Shown here in pieces: positions 1 to 5,819 of a DNA stretch of 5,946 bases. The notes below the pieces were generated by a model, which saw nothing but the letters and a program-made list of their open reading frames with translations, was not told the DNA's origin and did not search any database. The translations under genes were made by a program, and so were the position numbers. The stretch is from UBA1858 sp965658595. Its GTDB lineage: Bacteria; Pseudomonadota; Gammaproteobacteria; UBA4575. Within the stretch, counting starts at the first letter, position 1. Every line of letters starts with the position of its first letter. The stretch covers positions 1 to 5,946 of the forward strand of contig CBFHSW010000012.1 of NCBI GenBank assembly GCA_965658595.1, given 5' to 3'.

Positions 1-54
1 GTACGCTTGAAAAACACTCCTGTCACTAAGAAGCTGGAGGATTTTCAACCTTGA
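1..54 (+). CDS. possible C-terminal tail of an upstream gene (partial)
   Basis: Frame 1 is open from the window edge for 17 codons and stops at TGA 52-54; the other two plus frames stop earlier (by base 9 and base 27). The tail is lysine-rich and polar and ends in LEDFQP. It is too short to assign to a family, and an open stretch of this length can occur by chance. If real, the gene lies 46 bp upstream of the DUF2288 gene on the same strand and could share its transcript. Confidence 0.22.
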   Translation, partial: VRLKNTPVTKKLEDFQP

Positions 55-83
55 TCAGACCTCATCTCATAATTAGATCAAGG
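49..83 (+). repeat. 8-bp perfect inverted repeat ahead of the DUF2288 gene
   Basis: CCTTGATC (49-56) and GATCAAGG (76-83) are exact reverse complements separated by 19 bases. No T-run follows the right arm, so it does not look like an intrinsic terminator. The right arm runs into a purine-rich stretch, AAGGATAGGGG (80-90), that supplies the only Shine-Dalgarno-like bases before ATG 101. As RNA the stem could partly hide that site; as DNA it could be an operator. The left arm overlaps the TGA of the possible upstream reading frame. Confidence 0.45.
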
Positions 84-100
84 ATAGGGGCATTGTCACA

Positions 101-412
101 ATGAGCGATCTGGAACAATTAATCGCAGAGGAAAAAGCCAAAATAGTTGCTGAGACAGGGACTATTAATTGGCAGTCATTGGAAAAGTTCTATGCGCAAG
201 GAAAGCTGATACTCGTTCAGGATGGGCTGAATTTGGTAGACGTTGCCTATTCACTCTCGCTAGACGAGACCGCCGATATAGAATCGCTGGTGGAAGATAA
301 GCAACTGAGCCGCGACTTTAATGAACAAGCTCGACTATGGCATAAAGATGATACTGAGGTTTGGTGTGTGGTTGTGAAACCTTGGATATTAGTTCAAGCA
401 ATCACCCGTTAG
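101..412 (+). CDS. DUF2288 domain-containing protein
   Basis: A 103-aa soluble, acidic protein that fills the whole DUF2288 family length. Recognisable family features are the N-terminal helix with ETGTINWQSLEKF (about 19-31), the GKLILVQDGLNLVDVA segment (about 35-50), and the C-terminal EVWCVVVKPWILVQ block (about 86-99), where the tryptophans and the KPW-VLVQ pattern are typical. There is no signal peptide or membrane segment. The molecular function of the family is unknown. The start at 101 is the only methionine in frame; purines AGGGG (86-90 region) lie about 10-12 bases upstream, a weak ribosome site, with an inverted repeat just before it. The gene converges on the protease gene with 15 bp between the stops and no convincing terminator in the gap, so the two transcripts probably overlap. 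Confidence 0.85.
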   Translation: MSDLEQLIAEEKAKIVAETGTINWQSLEKFYAQGKLILVQDGLNLVDVAYSLSLDETADIESLVEDKQLSRDFNEQARLWHKDDTEVWCVVVKPWILVQAITR

Positions 413-427
413 TACCATCACATGCCA

Positions 428-949
428 TCATTGGCGTATGGTGAGAGTGTCGTTTTCTTGCGTGATCGATAGTTCGCGCAAGAATGACATACCTAGCAAA
501 ATTTCTTCACCCTGCATATAAGGATTTATCCCCGCTTGTACATCATATAAGGTGATATCACCGATACTGATACTATCCAAACGCGTATCAAAAATAGTAA
601 TACGTCCGTTGGCAGTAGTGACTGTCATCGGAGCACCCTTCTCTAACCCAATACGTTGAGCTACATTCTGGGGGATCGCCACAAAGCTAGCACCGCTATC
701 CACAAGAAATAAAACACGTTGATTATTGATAGCACCACGAGTAATAAAATGACCGTGACGGCTAGCACGCAAAATCACTTCCTTGCTCCCATCCTCTAAT
801 TCCAGGGTGGTTAGATTTTGGTTCGGATTGTTTTTATGATCGAGGATTTTTGAAAAAAACTGCGTCATCAAAGCAATACCAATCACCCACATCAGGATCA
901 TCATCCATTTGCCCATGGCTCTAAAATCATTACCGTTTGATTCAGACAT
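428..949 (-). CDS. membrane-anchored retropepsin-like aspartic protease (clan AA, TIGR02281 type)
   Basis: This 173-aa protein has a short polar N-terminus, one hydrophobic segment at about residues 13-31 (KWMMILMWVIGIAL), a linker, and a single aspartic-protease domain at about 60-173. The active-site signature is FLVDSGAS (81-88) with catalytic Asp84. Family blocks TANGRI (112-117), LDSISIGDITLYDV (124-137) and LLGMSFL (151-157) follow in the expected order. Retropepsin-like enzymes carry one Asp per chain and act as dimers; here the domain should face the periplasm, tethered by the N-terminal segment. Natural substrates are not known. I chose ATG at 949-947 over the in-frame TTG at 961-959, which would add four residues; neither has a strong ribosome site. 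It is apparently monocistronic and convergent with the DUF2288 gene. An 8-bp inverted repeat lies within its 3' end (455-484). Confidence 0.85.
   Translation of the reverse strand: MSESNGNDFRAMGKWMMILMWVIGIALMTQFFSKILDHKNNPNQNLTTLELEDGSKEVILRASRHGHFITRGAINNQRVLFLVDSGASFVAIPQNVAQRIGLEKGAPMTVTTANGRITIFDTRLDSISIGDITLYDVQAGINPYMQGEEILLGMSFLRELSITQENDTLTIRQ
455..484. repeat. 8-bp inverted repeat inside the 3' end of the protease gene
   Basis: TTCTTGCG (455-462) and CGCAAGAA (477-484) are perfect reverse complements with a 14-base loop. It lies within the coding sequence of the aspartic protease and 43 bp past the stop of the convergent DUF2288 gene. No T-tract follows on either strand. It could help end or stabilise the 3' end of the DUF2288 transcript, or be a coincidence of codon use. 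Confidence 0.3.
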
Positions 950-1130
950 ATTGTTTTTCAATCTTCATGACTCAGTTCCCTATGTTTATTTCCTATGGTT
1001 ATTTACCTACGAGTAATTTTCTATCGCTTAATTGTGATAGCCATTGTGTCCCATAATCTCCCATCAATCACATGTTCTAGCACACAGCATATGTGTTTTC
1101 TTCATGCATAATTTAAGACTAAATACTCAT

Positions 1131-1260
1131 TAAACATGATATTTTTATTTGCTAGCATTGTTGTCATAACACAAATATAGCAAGTGTTAGGGCATGTTAA
1201 TTACTGCCTGAATGTGAGCGTATTAATGCTTAAACATGAATATGCATTCATAAACATGAT
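1131..1260 (+). repeat. three TAAACATGA direct repeats with an embedded palindrome
   Basis: TAAACATGAT occurs at 1131-1140, TAAACATGAA at 1231-1240 and TAAACATGAT at 1251-1260. The starts are spaced by exactly 100 and 20 bases, close to whole numbers of helical turns for the closer pair. Between and overlapping the last two copies lies the palindrome ATGAAT-ATGC-ATTCAT (1236-1251). The cluster ends 10 bases before the proposed -35 element at 1270, a position fitting an activator or repressor site. No known regulator consensus is recognised. Confidence 0.45.
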
Positions 1261-1269
1261 GAATTGATT

Positions 1270-1297
1270 TTGCACTCAGAAAAGCATATTCTATACC
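1270..1297 (+). promoter_or_regulatory. possible sigma70-type promoter for the GST-like gene pair
   Basis: TTGCAC (1270-1275) and TATACC (1292-1297) are separated by 16 bases and match the -35 and -10 consensus at three and four positions. Transcription would begin near 1304, leaving a leader of about 138 bases before ATG 1442. The match is modest and made by eye; its place immediately downstream of the TAAACATGA repeats is the main support. Confidence 0.35.
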
Positions 1298-1430
1298 ATG
1301 CTTGTCTAGTACAAAAGGGTGACAATACGCCGTTTGAGATGCATTTTATGTACAAATACAGACAATTTCACACAATTTATTGGACAAAAGGCTAACAAAG
1401 CCACACTACACCTTTATCCCTATTACTTAT

Positions 1431-1435
1431 GGAGG
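1431..1435 (+). promoter_or_regulatory. Shine-Dalgarno that fixes the start of the first GST-like gene
   Basis: GGAGG lies six bases before ATG 1442. It selects this start over a GTG at 1319 in the same frame, which would add 41 residues of poor protein-like sequence and has no ribosome site of comparable quality. Confidence 0.8.
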
Positions 1436-1441
1436 AATAAC

Positions 1442-1996
1442 ATGGGCCTATTTGGATTCGGCAAAAAGAAAGAAAAAACTGCAGCAGCCAGTGCGAATGA
1501 CACATTCACACTTTCCGGTCCGGCAACTGCCGCCACAGCTAAGTGCATCATGACTGCAGGCGTTCGTAACGTTACGATGGAAATCACCATGAACGATGCC
1601 GACGACGTCACCCTCACTCACGGACCCGTTACACTTAGCGGAGAAAGCGCGATCGAGACCTATCTTGATGTGCGTGGTATAGGCGCTCCACTTAAACCTA
1701 AAAAAGCACGTCACTTAGGTGATCAAAATCGCTGGATGGATGTGAGTTCATCTTTACTTGATAACGGTGAAAAAATTGATCTAGTGACTGCACGTATAAA
1801 TGAAATATTAGCTGATCAGGACTATCTAGTCGGCCCCCTGACGCAAGCAGACGCCCCTGTTGCTGCAAGCATTTTATGCTTGAAAAAAGCGGGTAAATTG
1901 CCTGCCGGTCTTAGTAATATAGATGCTTGGTTGGGACGCGTAGAGGAACTTATTCCTGAGAACTTACGCGCTAGCTACATGGCACACCTCAGCTAA
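1442..1996 (+). CDS. GST-like protein, N-terminal domain degenerate
   Basis: A 184-aa cytosolic protein. After a Gly/Lys-rich start (MGLFGFGKKKEK) comes a shortened thioredoxin-like domain at about 20-78, with GPVTLSGESAIETYLD (61-76) matching the GST segment that binds the gamma-glutamyl end of glutathione. A helical C-terminal domain follows, carrying the hallmark DYLVGPLTQADAPVAASI (127-144) and INAWL-like IDAWLGRVEEL (160-170). The usual N-terminal active-site Ser/Cys/Tyr is not apparent: the first strand reads TFTLSGPATAATAKC, and the domain is shorter than in a standard GST of about 200-220 aa. It shares the block YLDVRGIGAPLKPK with YINARGLGFSLIPK of the next protein, so the two are paralogues. 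It is probably co-transcribed with that gene (28 bp gap). Enzymatic activity is doubtful; a binding or structural role is equally possible. The substrate is unknown. Confidence 0.7.
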   Translation: MGLFGFGKKKEKTAAASANDTFTLSGPATAATAKCIMTAGVRNVTMEITMNDADDVTLTHGPVTLSGESAIETYLDVRGIGAPLKPKKARHLGDQNRWMDVSSSLLDNGEKIDLVTARINEILADQDYLVGPLTQADAPVAASILCLKKAGKLPAGLSNIDAWLGRVEELIPENLRASYMAHLS

Positions 1997-2010
1997 ATAT
2001 CACACTATTT

Positions 2011-2016
2011 AAAGGA
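2011..2016 (+). promoter_or_regulatory. Shine-Dalgarno of the second GST-like gene
   Basis: AAAGGA lies eight bases before ATG 2025, within the 28-bp gap after the first GST-like gene. It supports independent translation initiation within a two-gene transcript and favours ATG 2025 over the internal methionine at residue 23. Confidence 0.7.
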
Positions 2017-2024
2017 ATAATATT

Positions 2025-2783
2025 ATGGATTTATTTGATCAAAGAGCGATTGCTGACGAAGGCGCAGGTGAATACGGCCTCTCAGGCGACATGAAAAAGA
2101 CTCAATATGTTTTACAACTTCTTGGCGCACCTTTTTGCGCAGAGTCACTCAAGTGCATCTTAATTGCCGCTGAGCAAGGTATGGAAATGAACTGTGGCAG
2201 TATTGCACTCGATGAGCTGAACTCAGATGATTTTACCGCTGTGGCGGAATTTGGCATGGCACCTGCGCTTAAAGAGAATGATTATTTCACTACTGGTAGC
2301 AAAGCCATTACTGAATACATTAATGCACGTGGACTGGGTTTTTCACTCATTCCTAAAAACATTACCATGGCATCTGAGCAAGAAATGTGGATAGACAAGT
2401 CTCGCGCTCAATCTGGCACTTCAGTATTTGCATTAGTCGATGAAACAATTTGTTCAGGCACAAATGATGCTACAAAAATTGATGCGGCAAAACAAACACT
2501 TAATCCAATACTTGATGATTTGAATGAGCTACTCGGTAAAGGCAAGTTCATCGGTGGTAAGAATTACACCATGGCAGATTTACATTGGACCGCAACATGT
2601 CACCTAATACGCTTAGCTGCGGCAGACATGATCGACTCACGAGCCAATATTAAAGCATGGCTAGATGGCATGCAGTCTAAAAAGAGTAACTGCGGACAAT
2701 CACTCATCTCGGCATCATTGTTACCGAGCATAGAAGACATCAAAGCGAATAAATTAAATAACGTCGTCATCACTGACTTCTAA
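2025..2783 (+). CDS. GST-fold protein, paralogue of the preceding gene
   Basis: A 252-aa soluble protein with a full two-domain GST layout. After a roughly 25-residue extension, the thioredoxin-like domain begins with YVLQLLGAPFCAESLKCIL (28-46), in which Cys38 occupies the place of a possible catalytic cysteine. FGMAPALKEND (76-86) stands for the cis-proline loop, and TTGSKAITEYI (89-99) matches the gamma-glutamyl-binding Glu/Asp-Ser segment, although Ser is replaced by Gly-Ser-Lys. The helical domain has FIGGKNYTMADLHWTAT (175-191), the N-capping box typical of GSTs, and IKAWLDGMQ (209-217). A 30-residue C-terminal extension follows. It is homologous to the upstream gene, with which it likely forms an operon ended by the terminator at 2816-2846. 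The substrate and glutathione dependence cannot be stated. Confidence 0.72.
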   Translation: MDLFDQRAIADEGAGEYGLSGDMKKTQYVLQLLGAPFCAESLKCILIAAEQGMEMNCGSIALDELNSDDFTAVAEFGMAPALKENDYFTTGSKAITEYINARGLGFSLIPKNITMASEQEMWIDKSRAQSGTSVFALVDETICSGTNDATKIDAAKQTLNPILDDLNELLGKGKFIGGKNYTMADLHWTATCHLIRLAAADMIDSRANIKAWLDGMQSKKSNCGQSLISASLLPSIEDIKANKLNNVVITDF

Positions 2784-2815
2784 GTGCCACCTATAGCTAC
2801 GGTGGGTTACCACCC

Positions 2816-2846
2816 AAAAAAAAGGCTCCTTCATGGAGCCTTTTTT
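2816..2846. terminator. bidirectional intrinsic terminator between the GST pair and ilvB
   Basis: GGCTCC (2824-2829), loop TTCAT and GGAGCC (2835-2840) form a hairpin. It is flanked by eight A (2816-2823) and six T (2841-2846), so it carries a T-tract on both strands and A-T pairs extend the stem. It serves the convergent GST-like operon and ilvB. Just upstream, CCACC (2787-2791), GGTGG (2801-2805) and CCACC (2810-2814) can make one of two alternative 5-bp stems. Confidence 0.9.
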
Positions 2847-2892
2847 ATTTGTTAGCCTAGTTGTTTGGCCTCTGGATGAAGCTATTGTGACC

Positions 2893-4746
2893 CTAGAACA
2901 TTTCTGAGGAATCAACCTCAGTTTTTACTGTTCCCGCATCACGTGATGGAATGTGATCGCCGGTAATCATTTCTTGATAACACATGCCAGGTCCGACCAT
3001 AGGATATACACCAGCATCACGATCTATAATCACCTCAAGAAATGCAGGCCCAGGAAAATCAACAAATTCCTTGATCACTTTTGGTAAATCTGATTTTTTA
3101 TCCAATCTAACTGCATATTCAAAACCATCTGATTGAGCAGACTTCACGAAATTTTTCTTATGCAGTGATTTGTCACTGGCTGATAAGCGTCCTTTAAAGA
3201 ATAGCTTCTGCCACTGCTTCACCATGCCATCACCAAAATTGTTCAAAACAACAGTCTTAACAGGCAGGTCATAGGTAGTACATGTTTCTAATTCACCAAG
3301 ATTCATACGTATACTGGCATCGCCATCGATGTTAATGACCATTGATTGCGGCTTAGCAAACTGAGCCCCAATGGCGGCAGGCAAACCAAAGCCCATGGTA
3401 CCCATGCTGCCAGACGTCAACCACAAACGTGGCTTGGCAAAGTCAAAATATTGGGCAGCCCACATTTGATGCTGACCAACACCCGTACTTACAATCGCTT
3501 CACCTTTTGTATATTTATTTATTTCTTCGATGACTGCGTAAGGTTGAATGGTCTCACTTTCCTTATCGTAATTCATCGCATAGGTGGATTTTAGATCTGC
3601 CACATGCTGATGCCATTCTGAATAGTCTGCCTTGAAGTCGTAAGTGTCCTTGCCATAACTGAGCAAATGATTGAGACTTTCAGGCATTAGGCCAACATGA
3701 TGCCAATGCACAGATTTAACTTTGTCGATCTCAGATGGATCTATATCAAAATGAGCGATATATTTTGCATTCGGGCCAAATTTATCTGGCACAGCTGCCA
3801 CGCGATCATCAAAGCGAGCACCCAGTGCAATCAGAAAATCTGCATCATCGGTCGCGTAGTTGGCAAACGCTGTCCCATGCATGCCAAGCATATGCAAAGC
3901 TCGTTCACGTGATGTGTCATAAGCTCCAATTCCCATTAAAGTCGTGACCACTGGAATACCAAAAGCATCCGCAAATTTACACATAGCTTCTGCCGCTTCT
4001 CCGTTGACTACGCCACCACCGGCATAAATTAACGGACGCTTAGCTTGAGTCAAAGCATCATAAAATTGTTTGCATTTGTCTGCGCTCAATTCTGATGAGA
4101 TGAGTTGATGCATACGTTCGCGATAACCACGCACTGGCAAACGCCCATGACCTTTAAAAGGCCCAATCCAATTTTGTACGTCTTTAGGAATATCCACTAC
4201 TACCGGTCCGGGTCGACCTGTTCGTGCGATTTCAAATGCCGTCCGCATTGTATCTTCCAATTTCTCTGGATCTGTCACCAAGAAAACGTGCTTGGCCACA
4301 GCCCCCATAATGTTAGCAATCGGTGCTTCTTGGAATCCATCACTGCCAATAGCCGCAGTGGGCACTTGTCCTGTAATAACCACAATTGGAATCGAATCTG
4401 CCATGCAATCGCGCACAGGTGTGACTGTATTTGTCGCCCCCGGGCCTGATGTCACCATGACAACGCCGACTTTGCCGCTAGCGCGCGCATAGCCTGAAGC
4501 CATAAAGCCAGCACCCTGCTCATTAGCGGGTACGATCAAAGGCATAGCATCATCAGTTTCTGTGTTATATCGAAACACAGCATCGTAAGTTGGCAAAATA
4601 GCACCACCGCTATAACCAAAAATAACTTCTGTCTGCTCCTGCGCTAATACTTGGACGATAATGTCTGATCCTGACATTTCTTGATTAGCTAAAGGATGAT
4701 CTGAGACCTGTTCTATCTCTAATGCTTGTTGTGCTGCACTTCTCAT
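2893..4746 (-). CDS. ilvB: acetolactate synthase, large (catalytic) subunit
   Basis: A ThDP- and FAD-dependent enzyme that condenses pyruvate with pyruvate or 2-ketobutyrate, the first common step of valine, leucine and isoleucine synthesis. The 617 residues show three domains in order: the pyrimidine-binding domain (about 24-195) with GYSGGAILPTYDA (45-57), catalytic Glu76 in NEQGAG and GPGATN (101-106); a central FAD-region domain (about 220-360) with RFDDRV (311-316); and the pyrophosphate domain (about 400-575) with GDAS (475-478) through NN (502-503), the metal/ThDP motif. Departures from the common sequence are Asn75 for the usual His before the catalytic Glu, and NNFGDGMV where NNxxLGMV is usual. 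The protein is somewhat long: family alignment begins at about Met24 (codon 4677-4675), so the true start may be there; neither start has a clear ribosome site. No ilvN regulatory subunit follows; a terminator ends the gene, so it appears monocistronic. It is transcribed divergently from cbbQ. Confidence 0.93.
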   Translation of the reverse strand: MRSAAQQALEIEQVSDHPLANQEMSGSDIIVQVLAQEQTEVIFGYSGGAILPTYDAVFRYNTETDDAMPLIVPANEQGAGFMASGYARASGKVGVVMVTSGPGATNTVTPVRDCMADSIPIVVITGQVPTAAIGSDGFQEAPIANIMGAVAKHVFLVTDPEKLEDTMRTAFEIARTGRPGPVVVDIPKDVQNWIGPFKGHGRLPVRGYRERMHQLISSELSADKCKQFYDALTQAKRPLIYAGGGVVNGEAAEAMCKFADAFGIPVVTTLMGIGAYDTSRERALHMLGMHGTAFANYATDDADFLIALGARFDDRVAAVPDKFGPNAKYIAHFDIDPSEIDKVKSVHWHHVGLMPESLNHLLSYGKDTYDFKADYSEWHQHVADLKSTYAMNYDKESETIQPYAVIEEINKYTKGEAIVSTGVGQHQMWAAQYFDFAKPRLWLTSGSMGTMGFGLPAAIGAQFAKPQSMVINIDGDASIRMNLGELETCTTYDLPVKTVVLNNFGDGMVKQWQKLFFKGRLSASDKSLHKKNFVKSAQSDGFEYAVRLDKKSDLPKVIKEFVDFPGPAFLEVIIDRDAGVYPMVGPGMCYQEMITGDHIPSRDAGTVKTEVDSSEMF

Positions 4747-4977
4747 ATATTTCGGACTTGTATAGTGAATTAATGTACTGATTAAACTAGATTATTAGAA
4801 CTAACTTACTTACTTATAAACCATGAGTCAATCATACTGTTGATAGATTTTTATATCTCCCAAATTCTCTTGTTCATTACAATTGCTTGCGCTCGGAAAA
4901 GCCTATGGGTTAGGGTTGCTAGGTAAATTATATTATCGCTGAAATAACAGCTCCCACTTACTTGCGAATCTAACATT
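4747..4977. other. divergent promoter region between ilvB and cbbQ
   Basis: This 231-bp AT-rich spacer must hold the promoters of both genes. Towards ilvB, TATACA (minus strand, 4764-4759) makes a plausible -10 box but with only a weak TTTAAT-like -35, and would give a nearly leaderless message if the 4746 start is used. Towards cbbQ, TATTAT (4931-4936) resembles a -10 box but lacks a convincing -35 at normal spacing. A short tandem ACTT repeat lies at about 4804-4815. I recognise no known operator, leader peptide or riboswitch. Confidence 0.4.
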
Positions 4978-5802
4978 ATGAACGCCACTGACGATGCTAA
5001 AAGTTATAAACCCGAAGAATACTTTGTAGAAACTGAACCCTACTATGAGCCAGTCCTCGATGAGGTTGAAGTCTTTGAAGCTGCCTACAAAAACCAACTG
5101 CCTATACTTCTCAAAGGGCCAACTGGATGTGGTAAAACCCGTTTTATGGAATATATGGGTTGGAAGATTCAACGTCCCCTAATTACAGTTTCTTGTCATG
5201 ATGACCTGACGGCATCAGATCTCGTGGGTCGATATCTAGTCACTGGTGGTGAGACTGTGTGGGTCGATGGTCCACTGGCACGCTCGGTGCGATCCGGCAG
5301 TATTTGTTACCTAGATGAAGTGGTAGAAGCTCGTAAAGACACTACTGTCGTGATCCACCCCTTATGTGATGATCGTCGTGTGCTCCCCATAGAAAAATTA
5401 GGTGAGTTGATTGAAGCACCACAAGAATTTTGCATGGCAATATCATACAACCCTGGTTATCAAAGTGTACTCAAAGATCTCAAGCAGAGTACTCGTCAAC
5501 GTTTTGTGGCTCTGGAGTTTGATTATCCTAATTTAGAGACCGAGCAGAAGATCATTGAAACTGAAACTGGCGTAGATGCGACTACCGCTAAACAACTAGT
5601 TAAATTTGCGCAAATGACCCGCAATCTTAAAGGCAGTGGCCTAGATGAGGGCGCAAGTACTCGTCTGTTAGTCCATGCCGGCAAATTGATCAACACCGGC
5701 GTGAGTCCAGTTACTGCTTGTCGTAGTTCTATTTCTCAAGCATTAACGGATGACCCGGACATGTTATCTGCCGTTAACGAACTCAGCTCAACAGTATTCT
5801 AA
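4978..5802 (+). CDS. cbbQ: CbbQ/NirQ/NorQ/GpvN family MoxR-type AAA+ ATPase
   Basis: A 274-aa cytosolic AAA+ ATPase. Members use ATP hydrolysis to remodel or activate a target enzyme together with a VWA-domain partner: CbbQ with CbbO reactivates inhibited RuBisCO, and NorQ with NorD matures nitric oxide reductase. Visible motifs are Walker A GPTGCGKT (47-54), the conserved CHDDLTASDLVGRYLV pore/insert region (73-88), Walker B ICYLDEV (109-115, Asp113 and Glu114), sensor 1 SYNPGYQ (156-162, Asn158), STRQRF (171-176) with the arginine-finger candidate, and sensor 2 GASTRLL (225-231, Arg229). The CbbQ C-terminal region follows. Length matches the family. ATG 4978 is the first start after an in-frame TAA at 4945; no Shine-Dalgarno is seen. 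CbbQ and NorQ cannot be told apart firmly by sequence, so the symbol is provisional. No cbbO, norD or RuBisCO gene is adjacent; the next gene is on the opposite strand. ilvB lies divergently upstream. Confidence 0.88.
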   Translation: MNATDDAKSYKPEEYFVETEPYYEPVLDEVEVFEAAYKNQLPILLKGPTGCGKTRFMEYMGWKIQRPLITVSCHDDLTASDLVGRYLVTGGETVWVDGPLARSVRSGSICYLDEVVEARKDTTVVIHPLCDDRRVLPIEKLGELIEAPQEFCMAISYNPGYQSVLKDLKQSTRQRFVALEFDYPNLETEQKIIETETGVDATTAKQLVKFAQMTRNLKGSGLDEGASTRLLVHAGKLINTGVSPVTACRSSISQALTDDPDMLSAVNELSSTVF

Positions 5803-5819
5803 ACGCAGTAATTAATGGC

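Larger units (their letters stand above)
950..1441. other. long non-coding region between divergent genes
   Basis: About 490 bp separate the protease start (minus) from the first GST-like gene (plus). I see no convincing gene here. The stretch is AT-rich, particularly 1100-1300. It contains three copies of TAAACATGA, a 16-bp palindrome, a small inverted repeat ACACA-gcata-TGTGT (1082-1096), and one plausible sigma70-like promoter ahead of the GST pair. Two CATAGG-type repeats on the minus strand (about 975-1000) lie just upstream of the protease start. Unusually long for this otherwise tight window, it is likely a regulatory region for the GST-like genes. Confidence 0.6.

Noticed and set aside
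1339..1395. An 18-codon open frame in the leader of the GST-like operon (ATG 1339 to TAA), a possible leader peptide
   Set aside because: It has no ribosome site, no run of regulatory codons and no associated attenuator hairpin.
1319..1441. Upstream extension of the first GST-like gene to a GTG at 1319
   Set aside because: The added 41 residues do not look like a GST N-terminus, and GGAGG six bases before ATG 1442 clearly marks the start.
1423..1714. Two minus-strand open frames overlapping the first GST-like gene
   Set aside because: They are shadows of the plus-strand gene, which has a ribosome site and recognisable GST motifs; their translations show no family features.
3346..4492. Several plus-strand open frames within the ilvB region
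   Set aside because: They lie antisense to a well-conserved enzyme gene, and their translations are Cys/His-rich with no recognisable domain.
4747..4977. ilv-type leader-peptide attenuator upstream of ilvB
   Set aside because: I found no short frame rich in Leu/Val/Ile codons and no terminator hairpin upstream of the minus-strand start.
4933..5172. A minus-strand open frame overlapping the 5' end of cbbQ
   Set aside because: It is antisense to the conserved Walker A region, has no ribosome site and no family resemblance.
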